DNA of 64,000 nucleotides from Arthrobacter_M sp030063245 (GTDB lineage: Bacteria; Actinomycetota; Actinomycetes; Actinomycetales; Micrococcaceae), in assembly GCF_051131705.1 (NCBI RefSeq), contig NZ_CP180316.1, positions 2,418,001 to 2,482,000 of the forward strand, read 5' to 3'. Under the pieces are notes generated by a model. That model ran no database searches. It was not told the DNA's origin and saw nothing but the letters and a program-made list of their open reading frames with translations. The position numbers were made by a program, and so were the translations under genes. Positions 52,407 through 60,080 of this stretch are shown piece after piece. Numbering within the stretch: position 1 is the first letter of the stretch; the number at the start of each line of letters is the position of its first letter.

Positions 52407-52853
52407 CTACTCTGCCGGGTCCGCTGATCCATCGGCGGCAGCGGGTCCGGCCTCCGCAGCACCCTGGGCATCCGCCTTCGCCGATGTGTCCTCGGCCTCA
52501 AGCTGCAGGTCAATGACGGGGCAGTCCTTCCAGAGGCGCTCCAGCGCGTAGAAGATCCTGTCCTCTTCGTGCTGGACGTGGACCACCACTTCGGCATAGT
52601 CCAGCAGAACCCAACGGCCGCCGGAGCGGCCCTCTCGGCGGACCGGGCGAAGGTTCGCCTTGATCAGTTCCTCTTCGATGCCGTCGACAATGGCGTTCAC
52701 CTGCCGTTCGCTGGGCGCGGACGCGATGAAGAAGATGTCCGTGATGGCCAGTACGTCGCTCACATCCAAGGCAATGATGTCCAGGGCGAGCTTGTCCGAG
52801 GCTGCCCGGGCGGCTGCCCTGACGATGGCGACGGAACTTTCTGTTGCGGTCAC
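52407..52853 (-). CDS. rsfS: Ribosomal silencing factor RsfS
   Basis: A 148-residue protein: KLALDIIALDVSDVLAITDI with FFIASAPSERQVNAIVDGIE, then RSGGRWVLLDYAEVVVHVQH, EEDRIFYALERLWKDCP. It binds uL14 on the 50S subunit and blocks subunit joining when nutrients are low. The C-terminal 30 residues are acidic and Ala-rich. It follows nadD by way of the hypothetical membrane-tail protein. Confidence 0.95.
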   Translation of the reverse strand: MTATESSVAIVRAAARAASDKLALDIIALDVSDVLAITDIFFIASAPSERQVNAIVDGIEEELIKANLRPVRREGRSGGRWVLLDYAEVVVHVQHEEDRIFYALERLWKDCPVIDLQLEAEDTSAKADAQGAAEAGPAAADGSADPAE

Positions 52854-52881
52854 TGATTTCCTTCTGGTTGGGCGGTGTGGC

Positions 52882-53721
52882 CTAGCGGGCCAGTCCGGTA
52901 ATGATCAATATAAATCCGGTGATAAGAGCCACGGCTGCTATCAAAATTGCGCCCCAAAGGATCAGTCTGTTGCGCTGAAGCCGTCCCAAGCCCGCGGTTA
53001 CGGCGTCCAGCGGCTCCAGACCGTGAGCACTTCCTGCCGGCAGCGGCGGCCTTTCGGTTCGCTCGAATGCAGCAGCCGGCAGCTGATCCCGGGTGGGCGA
53101 CTGTGCCGGTACATCCGCGGCAGGAACAGCCGGAGACGACGCGGGCCCGGTGCGCGTAAGCGGCATCAGTCGTGAAACCACGGGAATATGGGAGGTGGTC
53201 GGCGGCCGCATGACGGGCCTGTCGATGCCAGGCACGCGGATAAACTCCAGCGGGGTCACCATGGCCAGATTGTGGGCAGCTGCCGGATCACTGATTGGTG
53301 GGTTGCTCTGGATGCTGTCCTGCGCCAGCCACTCCCTGGCCTGGGTGTGCCGGTTGAGCACCTCGGCGCGTTCGGCCATGGCACGTTGCTGAGCCATGAT
53401 GTCAGGATCCACGGCCAGCGGATCGGCCGTCGCGGCGGCCGGCAGGTTGTCAATCTGCTCGCGCGCGTCCTCGACCAATGCGTGCGCCGCCGCGACTGCT
53501 TCCTCGACGCTCAAGGAACTTTCCACGGCCGGACCGGCGCCCCGGGAAGAGGTGTCGCCGAAAGAGGTTCCGCGTTCGGCCTCCAGCCGGGCCAAACGGA
53601 GGGCACGCCGGGTCGGCAGTACAGGGCCCTGGTCAACGGCAGCGGCGCTCGGCTGCTCCGAAGGACCTTGCGCGGGTCTGCCTTCCCTGCGACCGGGCAC
53701 CGGGTCTGATTCCTTGCTCAT
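52882..53721 (-). CDS. Hypothetical protein with C-terminal membrane anchor
   Basis: A 279-residue protein. The first 230 residues are Pro/Ala/Arg-rich, probably disordered, with short helical parts (ESSLSVEEAVAAAHALVEDA, IMAQQRAMAERAEVLNRHTQ). The last 35 are one membrane helix (RLILWGAILIAAVALITGFI with LIITGLAR). I do not recognise a family. Its place between nadD and rsfS is typical for Micrococcaceae. It overlaps neither neighbour; the gap to nadD is 7 bases. Confidence 0.75.
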   Translation of the reverse strand: MSKESDPVPGRREGRPAQGPSEQPSAAAVDQGPVLPTRRALRLARLEAERGTSFGDTSSRGAGPAVESSLSVEEAVAAAHALVEDAREQIDNLPAAATADPLAVDPDIMAQQRAMAERAEVLNRHTQAREWLAQDSIQSNPPISDPAAAHNLAMVTPLEFIRVPGIDRPVMRPPTTSHIPVVSRLMPLTRTGPASSPAVPAADVPAQSPTRDQLPAAAFERTERPPLPAGSAHGLEPLDAVTAGLGRLQRNRLILWGAILIAAVALITGFILIITGLAR

Positions 53722-53728
53722 TTGCTAC

Positions 53729-54427
53729 TCATTCAGTACTGGAACTCACTTGTTGATTGGAACCCACACCGTTGTGTCCTGATTCAAGGTATAGCCCGTA
53801 TTTCGCGATGTACTGCACCACTCCATCGGGGACCAGATACCAAACCGGGTTCTGTTCCTGGACGCGATTGCGGCAATCGGTGGACGAGATTGACATTGCC
53901 GGCACTTCCAACAAACTGACGTCGGAGCGGCCCATGCCGTCGAGGACGTGGCCGGGACGCGTCACACCAACAAAGTGCGCCAACGACCACAGCTCGTCGT
54001 TTTCCTTCCAGGACATGATCTGTGCCATGGCGTCCGCGCCCGTAATGAAGAACAGATCAGCCTCCGGACGCATCCGGCGCAAGTCCCGCAGCGTGTCGAT
54101 GGTGAAGGTGGGACCGGGCCGGTCGATATCGACCCGGCTCACCGTGAACCGCGGGTTGGATGCCGTCGCAATAACCGTCATCAGGTAGCGGTGTTCCGGC
54201 GTGCTGACCTGCTGTCTGTCCTTCTGCCATGGCTGCCCGGTGGGTACAAAAACAACCTCGTCGAGATTAAACACGGCGGCGACCTCACTCGCAGCGACGA
54301 GGTGACCGTGATGAATAGGGTCGAAGGTCCCGCCCATGACGCCCAGTCGGAAGCGACGCGCGGACCCGTTCACCGGTTGTGCGGATGGCGATATGTCAGG
54401 AATGGGAAATCTTTTCGCCCTCGCCAT
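53729..54427 (-). CDS. nadD: Nicotinate-nucleotide adenylyltransferase
   Basis: A 232-residue NAD-synthesis enzyme that joins nicotinate mononucleotide and ATP. RLGVMGGTFDPIHHGHLVAA has the GGxFxPxHxGH nucleotidyltransferase motif. FVPTGQPWQKDRQ, HRYLMTVIATASNPRF and VPAMSISSTDCRNRV (the ISST signature near the end) complete the family. The 33-residue tail before the core is longer than usual; ATG 54427 is the most likely start. It overlaps the 81-residue membrane protein upstream. Confidence 0.95.
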   Translation of the reverse strand: MARAKRFPIPDISPSAQPVNGSARRFRLGVMGGTFDPIHHGHLVAASEVAAVFNLDEVVFVPTGQPWQKDRQQVSTPEHRYLMTVIATASNPRFTVSRVDIDRPGPTFTIDTLRDLRRMRPEADLFFITGADAMAQIMSWKENDELWSLAHFVGVTRPGHVLDGMGRSDVSLLEVPAMSISSTDCRNRVQEQNPVWYLVPDGVVQYIAKYGLYLESGHNGVGSNQQVSSSTE

Positions 54428-54641
54428 GGTCGTGCTTGTTCGTGTGCTGGCGGTGCGGATCGGCGCTCTCATCGACCGCGGTGTGCCGGTTACCCATATT
54501 GGTGAAGGAGAGGGTGATAAACATCAGCACCAGCAAAACGACGAAAATCGACACGCCAAACATCCACCACGGCATCAACAGCGGCGCTTTTTCCTCATGT
54601 TCGGTGGCAGCTGCGAGAACGCCAGCAAGCTGGGTCAACAT
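54396..54641 (-). CDS. Small membrane protein
   Basis: An 81-residue protein with one membrane helix (WWMFGVSIFVVLLVLMFITL) and a His/Asp/Asn-rich C-terminal tail (ADPHRQHTNKHDHGEGE). It is a usual neighbour between proA and nadD in Arthrobacter. No function is known. The end overlaps the beginning of nadD by 32 bases. Confidence 0.7.
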   Translation of the reverse strand: MLTQLAGVLAAATEHEEKAPLLMPWWMFGVSIFVVLLVLMFITLSFTNMGNRHTAVDESADPHRQHTNKHDHGEGEKISHS

Positions 54642-54794
54642 ATTTCTCCCCTAAGTATCAATGGCAGGTACATTCCGGGAATGCACCCGCACCGTCGGTG
54701 GTGTGTCCTGAAGCTAATGTTACGCGAACGGGCCGCCGCCGGCACCCGGACGCTCCGGGCGCCGCCGTCGGGCATTACCCAAACAATCCTGACA

Positions 54795-56075
54795 CTAGCT
54801 CCGGACCTGACCTTCGCCCTGCACAATCCATTTGGTCGTGGTCAGCTCGGTCAAACCCATGGGTCCGCGGGCATGGAGTTTCTGCGTCGAAATGCCGACC
54901 TCAGCGCCCAACCCCATTTCGCCGCCGTCGGTAAACCGGGTGGAGGCGTTGACGATCACTGCGGCTGAGTCCACCTCTGCGATGAACCGCTCCGCGTTCG
55001 CCAGATCGTTGGTCAGGATGGCTTCGGTGTGGCCTGTGCTCCAGCGACGGATGTGGCTGACCGCCTGGTCCACGGAGTCGACCATGGCCACGGCCAGATC
55101 GAGGTCCATATACTCCCGTCCCCAGTCTTCATCGTCGGCCCGCACGGCTTTCAGTCCGGCGGGCAGGGCCGCCATGATGCGTTCATCCACGTGCAGCCGG
55201 ACACCGGCCGCGGAAAGCGCTGTCAGGACCTCCGGCAGCACGGTGGCTTCGCTGTGGACCAGCAAAGTCTCCACCGTGTTGCAGACGCTCGGGCGCTGGG
55301 TCTTCGCATTGAGCAGAATGTCCACCGACATCTTGGCGGACGCCGATTTGTCGATGAAGATGTGCACGTTCCCCTCGCCCGTCTCGATCACCGGTACGGA
55401 CGCGTTGTTCAGCACCGACTGGATCAGATCCCGGCCACCGCGGGGAATGAGCACGTCCACACGGCCGCGTGCGCGCATCAGAGCATCCGCACCTTCCCGG
55501 CCGTAGCGGTCAACGCTCTGCACGGCGTCGGCGGGAAGCCCGGACTCTTCCAGCGCGTCGCGCAGGATGCCCAGCAGTGCTTCGTTGGTCTTCGCGGCGG
55601 CACTGCCGCCGCGAAGGATGACGGCGTTGCCGCTTTTAAGCGCGAGCCCGGCGATGTCGACGGTGACATTGGGCCGTGCCTCGTAGATGGCTGCCACCAC
55701 GCCCAACGGGACGTTCACCTGGCGCATCCGCAGGCCGTTGGGCAGGGTTTGACCTCGGACCACGTTGCCCACGGGATCCGGCAGCGACGCAAGATTTTCC
55801 AGCGCCTGGGAAAGCCCTGCCATCCGGTCCTCCGTCAGAGTGAGCCTGTCGAGCATGGCAGCGGATGTTCCGTCACCCCGTCCCCGGGCCAGATCCAGGG
55901 CATTGGCCGCGAGCACCCGGCCGCGGTGCTCCCCGAGGGCGGCAGCGATCGCCAGCAGTGCCCGGTCCTTCCAGGAGCGGTTGGCATGCGCCATCCGGCG
56001 CGATGCCGTCCGGGCCCGGTCCGCGATGGCGTACACCGCTTCGGTCACATTCTGTTCCACAGCCAGCTCAGTCAT
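54795..56075 (-). CDS. proA: Gamma-glutamyl phosphate reductase
   Basis: A 426-residue enzyme of proline synthesis that reduces glutamyl-5-phosphate. LGVVAAIYEARPNVTVDIAG and NAVILRGGSAAAKTN form the nucleotide site, QRPSVCNTVETLLVHSEA the catalytic Cys, and GGEMGLGAEVGISTQKLHAR with GPMGLTELTTTKW the C-terminus. It lies just downstream of proB, 25 bases away, and the two act in sequence. Confidence 0.97.
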   Translation of the reverse strand: MTELAVEQNVTEAVYAIADRARTASRRMAHANRSWKDRALLAIAAALGEHRGRVLAANALDLARGRGDGTSAAMLDRLTLTEDRMAGLSQALENLASLPDPVGNVVRGQTLPNGLRMRQVNVPLGVVAAIYEARPNVTVDIAGLALKSGNAVILRGGSAAAKTNEALLGILRDALEESGLPADAVQSVDRYGREGADALMRARGRVDVLIPRGGRDLIQSVLNNASVPVIETGEGNVHIFIDKSASAKMSVDILLNAKTQRPSVCNTVETLLVHSEATVLPEVLTALSAAGVRLHVDERIMAALPAGLKAVRADDEDWGREYMDLDLAVAMVDSVDQAVSHIRRWSTGHTEAILTNDLANAERFIAEVDSAAVIVNASTRFTDGGEMGLGAEVGISTQKLHARGPMGLTELTTTKWIVQGEGQVRS

Positions 56076-56100
56076 GGCACAAGTTTAGGCCAAGCGTGTC

Positions 56101-57261
56101 TCAGAGCAGTACCAGATCATCAACGTGAACAACTTCGCGTTCATATTCCGGGCCCAGCGCCCGGGCCAGCTCCTTGGTGCCGTGGCCCAGCATCTGCGGG
56201 AGTTCGGCGGCCGCATAGTTGACCAGTCCGCGCGCCACAACCACTCCGTTCAAGTCGGCAAGTTCGACGGCGTCACCGGCTTCGAAATTGCCGCTGACAG
56301 CCGTTATGCCAGCCGGCAGCAGGGACTTGTGCCGCTCTCGAACGGCCTTAACGGCGCCGTCATCGAGCGTCAGCGTGCCGCGGATATCGGCCAGATGAGC
56401 CAGCCAGAGCAGACGCACCGGGCGGCGCGCGCCATTGACGCTGAACCAGGTGCCGACGTCGGCGCCGGCCAGCGCCGCGGCCGCGTTGGCCGCGGATGTC
56501 ACCAGCGCGGGGATGCCGGTATCAGCGGCGATGGCGGCCGCTTCGACCTTGGTGGCCATCCCGCCGGTGCCGAGGCCGGCCTTACCGGCGGTACCGATCG
56601 TCACGCCTGCCAGATCCGCAGGTCCGGCAACGTGGCTGATCCGCTGCGCCCCGTGCTGCGGCGGCCCGTCATAGAGCGCATCGACGTCGGAGAGCAGCAC
56701 CAGTGCCTCGGCCTTGACCAGGTGCGCAACCAATGCCGCGAGCCTGTCGTTGTCGCCAAAGCGGATTTCGTGCGTGGCCACCGTGTCGTTTTCGTTCACA
56801 ATCGGCACGACGCCCAGGTGCAGCAGCCGTTCCAAAGCGCGGTGGGCGTTGACGTGCTGCGTCCGGCGGGTCAGATCTTCCGCCGTCAGCAGGACCTGGC
56901 TGACCGTGACACCGTGCGCGGCGAACGCTTGGCTGTACCGGGCCATCAGCAATCCCTGGCCCACGCTGGCCGCAGCCTGTTGGGTGGCCAAGTCCTTGGG
57001 CCGTCGGGCCAACCCGAGCGGAGCCAGTCCGGCGGCGATCGCTCCGGAAGAGACCAGAATCACCTCGGTGCCCTGCAGTCGGCGTTCGGCCAGCACCTGC
57101 ACCAGCGACACCAGAGCGCGCTCAGAAATTCCGCCGGCCACGGTGGTAAGGGACGACGAGCCGACCTTAACGACGATCCGGCCGGCGGTGGCGAGCCCGG
57201 AGCGGTCCCGCAGCTGTGCTGCCGCCGGACGCCCCGGCTCCAGCTGCGCCTTAGGAGTCAT
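56101..57261 (-). CDS. proB: Glutamate 5-kinase
   Basis: A 386-residue kinase that makes glutamyl-5-phosphate for ProA. RIVVKVGSSSLTTVAGG is the N-terminal ATP loop, VSSGAIAAGLAPLGL the glutamate site, VPIVNENDTVATHEIRFGDN and DRLAALVAHLVKAEALVLLS the active core. The last 80 residues are a PUA domain (NFEAGDAVELADLNGVVVAR, GLVNYAAAEL). ATG 57261 overlaps the obgE stop by 11 bases, so translation is coupled. Confidence 0.96.
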   Translation of the reverse strand: MTPKAQLEPGRPAAAQLRDRSGLATAGRIVVKVGSSSLTTVAGGISERALVSLVQVLAERRLQGTEVILVSSGAIAAGLAPLGLARRPKDLATQQAAASVGQGLLMARYSQAFAAHGVTVSQVLLTAEDLTRRTQHVNAHRALERLLHLGVVPIVNENDTVATHEIRFGDNDRLAALVAHLVKAEALVLLSDVDALYDGPPQHGAQRISHVAGPADLAGVTIGTAGKAGLGTGGMATKVEAAAIAADTGIPALVTSAANAAAALAGADVGTWFSVNGARRPVRLLWLAHLADIRGTLTLDDGAVKAVRERHKSLLPAGITAVSGNFEAGDAVELADLNGVVVARGLVNYAAAELPQMLGHGTKELARALGPEYEREVVHVDDLVLL

Positions 57262-58861
57262 CGCCGTCGTGGTCCAGTGCACCATCCTCGACCAGCTGGC
57301 TTTCACGCAGCGGCGCAGCCTTCTTGCCGGGCCCGGGCGTCCCGGTCCAGACACCGGACTTACGCTCGGCCTCCAGCTCCACCCGCGTGGCCGCCCTGGC
57401 ATCCTTGCGCTCCTGCTGCTCTTCGCGCTTTTGGGTACGGGTCGGCCGGTCACCGAAATCCGCCATCCGGATGTCGGTGCCGCGCGGGGATGCAAGGTGC
57501 TCGGCCCCGCCCATCATGGTGGGTTCCCAATCGAAGACCATGCCGTCACCCTCGCCGATAATGACCGTGACTCCGGGCGTGGCCCCGGCCTTGAAGAGTT
57601 TGTCCTCCACACCGAGCTTGGCCAGCCGGTCCGCCAAATAGCCGACTGCTTCCTCATTGTTGAAGTCAGTCTGCAGCACCCAGCGCACCGGCTTAGCGCC
57701 CAGAATACGGAACAGCGGCTCCAGATTCTTTTCCTCGCGGCGGATGGTGAATCCGCCGTCGTTGACGGCCCGGGGACGCAGAACCGGAACGGCCACCCGG
57801 GCTGCCTCGGCCTTAACGTCCTCGCGGGCGGCTTTGACAATTTCGGCCATCGCGAAGCCCAATTCACGCAGGCCCTCGTGGCTGACTGCGGAGATTTCAA
57901 AGACCTTGTAGCCGCGGGATTGGAGATCGCCCCGGACGTATTCGGCCATGTCGCGGCCGTCCTTGGTGTCGATCTTATTGAGGGCGACCAGCTTGGGCCG
58001 TGCGTTCAGCGGAACGACCTCGCCGTCCGAACCAGCAAAACTCATGTCGACGGCGTAACGGTCCAGCTCCTGCTCGATGATCGCGAGGTCGCTGAGCGGA
58101 TCACGGTCGGATTCGAGCACCGCGCAATCCAGCACATGCACCAGGGCCGCGCAGCGCTCGACATGGCGCAGGAAGTGGTGTCCCAGTCCCTTGCCCTCGC
58201 TGGCACCCTCAATCAGCCCGGGCACGTCTGCGATGGTGAAGCGAACGTCCCCGGCCTGGACAACGCCCAAGTTCGGGATCAGCGTGGTGAACGGATAGTC
58301 GGCGATCTTCGGCCGCGCCGCGGACATCGCGGCGATGAGGCTCGATTTACCGGCGGAGGGGAATCCGACCAGCGCGATATCGGCGATGCTTTTCAGCTCA
58401 AGGACCACATCTCCGGCGTCGCCGGGGACGCCGAGAAGCGCAAATCCGGGGGCTTTGCGCTTCTGTGAGGATAAAGAGGAGTTGCCCAGTCCGCCCTGGC
58501 CGCCGGCGGCAGCGATATATTCGGCGCCCTCACTCACCAGATCGGCCAGCACATCGCCGTCCTTGCTCTTGACGACGGTTCCGGTCGGAACCTCGAGGAT
58601 CAGGGTCTCGCCGGTCTTGCCGTTGCGCCAGTCACCCATGCCGGGACCGCCGTTGCTGGCGTGCCGGTGCGGGGCGTGGTGATAGTCCAGTAGCGTGGTC
58701 GTGTTGGCCGAAACGCGCAGGATGACGTCGCCGCCGTTGCCGCCGTTGCCGCCGTCGGGCCCACCCAGCGGCTTGAATTTTTCCCGTTTGACCGAGACGC
58801 AGCCATGGCCACCCGACCCGCCGGATACGTGCAATACAACCCGGTCAACAAAGCTGGCCAA
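57251..58861 (-). CDS. obgE: GTPase Obg
   Basis: A 536-residue essential GTPase of ribosome assembly and stress response. The N-terminal glycine-rich Obg fold (VVLHVSGGSGGHGCVSVKRE, GGPDGGNGGNGGDVILRV) is followed by the G domain (GFPSAGKSSLIAAMSAARPK, DVPGLIEGASEGKGLG, LNKID) and an OCT domain. A basic C-terminal tail of about 80 residues (RPTRTQKREEQQERKDARAA) is typical of actinobacterial Obg. Confidence 0.97.
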   Translation of the reverse strand: MASFVDRVVLHVSGGSGGHGCVSVKREKFKPLGGPDGGNGGNGGDVILRVSANTTTLLDYHHAPHRHASNGGPGMGDWRNGKTGETLILEVPTGTVVKSKDGDVLADLVSEGAEYIAAAGGQGGLGNSSLSSQKRKAPGFALLGVPGDAGDVVLELKSIADIALVGFPSAGKSSLIAAMSAARPKIADYPFTTLIPNLGVVQAGDVRFTIADVPGLIEGASEGKGLGHHFLRHVERCAALVHVLDCAVLESDRDPLSDLAIIEQELDRYAVDMSFAGSDGEVVPLNARPKLVALNKIDTKDGRDMAEYVRGDLQSRGYKVFEISAVSHEGLRELGFAMAEIVKAAREDVKAEAARVAVPVLRPRAVNDGGFTIRREEKNLEPLFRILGAKPVRWVLQTDFNNEEAVGYLADRLAKLGVEDKLFKAGATPGVTVIIGEGDGMVFDWEPTMMGGAEHLASPRGTDIRMADFGDRPTRTQKREEQQERKDARAATRVELEAERKSGVWTGTPGPGKKAAPLRESQLVEDGALDHDGDDS

Positions 58862-58920
58862 TAGATTCTCCTTGAGTAGTTCTGCCCTGCGGCAATTCTA
58901 TCCGCGGGCAGTAAAGCAAT

Positions 58921-59016
58921 TCATGCAAAACAAACGCCGCAGTTAAAACAGATGCTGCGGTTAAAGCAAACGCTGCAGTTAAAAGCCAGTGGAGCGAGCC
59001 AAGCGGCCCGCTCCAC
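58921..59016 (-). other. Possible Cys-rich repeat micropeptide
   Basis: A 31-codon frame from GTG 59016 would read VERAAWLAPLA, then FNCSVC-FNRSIC-FNCGVC and FA. The three six-residue units come from an 18-base tandem repeat. No ribosome-binding site is seen and it overlaps the terminator hairpin, so translation is doubtful. Confidence 0.2.
58931..58984. repeat. 18-base tandem repeat, three copies
   Basis: CAAACGCCGCAGTTAAAA, CAGATGCTGCGGTTAAAG and CAAACGCTGCAGTTAAAA lie head to tail between obgE and rpmA. The middle copy differs at several positions, so this is an older repeat. Confidence 0.9.
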
Positions 59017-59018
59017 TG
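58987..59018 (-). terminator. Terminator between rpmA and obgE
   Basis: CAGTGGAGCG (58987-58996) and CGCTCCACTG (59009-59018) are perfect complements around a 12-base loop. On the minus strand GGCTTTTAAC follows. It would end or attenuate the rplU-rpmA message before obgE. Confidence 0.78.
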
Positions 59019-59049
59019 CGAAAAGCGTTTGGTGTTACCGTCCTTGCTG

Positions 59050-59313
59050 CTACTGCGCAGCGGCAGCGGTAACGATATTCACGACCCGGCGGCCGCGGGC
59101 GGTGCCGAATTCAACAGCACCTGCCATCAGCGCGAACAGCGTGTCGTCGCCACCGCGACCGACCCCGGCGCCTGGGTGGAAGTGCGTTCCACGCTGGCGG
59201 ACGATGATCTCGCCGGCGGAAACTACCTGACCACCGAAACGCTTTACACCCAGGTACTGGGCGTTAGAGTCACGGCCGTTGCGAGTGGAACTCGCACCCT
59301 TTTTATGTGCCAT
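59050..59313 (-). CDS. rpmA: 50S ribosomal protein bL27
   Basis: An 87-residue protein: MAHKKGASSTRNGRDSNAQY, LGVKRFGGQVVSAGEIIVRQ, RGTHFHPGAGVGRGGDDTLF. The N-terminal tail reaches into the peptidyl transferase centre. No N-terminal cleavage extension of the firmicute type is present. It lies 50 bases after rplU. Confidence 0.98.
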   Translation of the reverse strand: MAHKKGASSTRNGRDSNAQYLGVKRFGGQVVSAGEIIVRQRGTHFHPGAGVGRGGDDTLFALMAGAVEFGTARGRRVVNIVTAAAAQ

Positions 59314-59363
59314 TTGAAATGCCTACCTTTTCGACTAAAGACGACTAAACCGCGGGATCGTAA

Positions 59364-59684
59364 CTACGCGATCGAGGTGATTTTTACCTTGGTCAGTTCC
59401 TGACGGTGACCCTGGCGCTTCTTGTAGCCGGTCTTGTTCTTGAACTTCTGGATAACGATCTTCGGTCCCCGAAGATCCTCCAGAATCTCAGCCGTAACCT
59501 TAATCTTAGCCAGGTCCTGCGCGGCAGAGGTGATTTTATCACCATCAACCAGGAGCAAAGCGGGCAGCTCGAATGTGCTGCCGGCTCCACCGGGGACGCG
59601 GTTCAGGGTTACGAAGTCTCCAACGGAAACCTTCTCTTGGCGGCCGCTTGCGCGGACAATCGCGTACACCACTGTGGAACTCAC
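59364..59684 (-). CDS. rplU: 50S ribosomal protein bL21
   Basis: A 106-residue protein: VVYAIVRASGRQEKVSVGDF, LLLVDGDKITSAAQDLAKIK, KIVIQKFKNKTGYKKRQGHR with QELTKVKITSI at the end, the bL21 signature. It is the first gene of the rplU-rpmA(-obgE) operon. Confidence 0.98.
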   Translation of the reverse strand: MSSTVVYAIVRASGRQEKVSVGDFVTLNRVPGGAGSTFELPALLLVDGDKITSAAQDLAKIKVTAEILEDLRGPKIVIQKFKNKTGYKKRQGHRQELTKVKITSIA

Positions 59685-60080
59685 TTCTCTCGACGTTTAT
59701 TACAAAGTTTGCGTGCGGACCCGGAAGATCATGACCGGATACCAGCTGTGCTCACCGCTCCCTGTTCCTGCCGTATCAACAGTTTCATGAACACTTCGCG
59801 TTTTCGCACCGTGCCTCGACGCCGAGGACCTCTCAAAGGAGTAAATGCCCTGTACTGGCGTAAGCACCGAAGAACAAGAATACGCTAAATCTACCCTCGG
59901 CCGCAAATGAGACTGGTCCTCGGAGACTGTATGTGAGGACGCCACCAAGTGGAACCGCATCACCCCGTCACCGGAACCGTGCTTCGTAAGCATAGCCCGA
60001 ATGCGCCCGGTTCCCGCGACAGGCTGCCCGGCGCGCCGCGGGGAATCGCGGTATGGGCGATCGCGCTACTGGGAATGGCA
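59685..60080. other. Promoter/leader region of rplU and 3' flank of thiD-tenA
   Basis: No coding sequence is recognised. It carries the rplU promoter candidate and a 190-base leader. The part next to thiD-tenA includes GGGAATGGCACTACTGGGAA, a near duplication of ACTGGGAA, without clear meaning. Confidence 0.5.
59877..59906 (-). promoter_or_regulatory. Candidate sigma70-type promoter of rplU
   Basis: On the minus strand TTGCGG is followed after 18 bases by TATTCT. The pair sits about 190 bases upstream of rplU in an AT-richer patch, as expected for a ribosomal-protein operon promoter. Confidence 0.42.

Noticed and set aside
56125..57561. 478-codon plus-strand frame across proB
   Set aside because: Antisense to proB/obgE, with Arg/Pro/His-rich composition and no motif.
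58931..58984. Possible CRISPR-like array
   Set aside because: Units are directly adjacent without spacers and only three in number; no cas gene is in the window.
59700..59993. 97-codon minus-strand frame in the rplU leader
   Set aside because: Lies over the candidate promoter and leader, with no start signal and Ser/His-rich text without a family.
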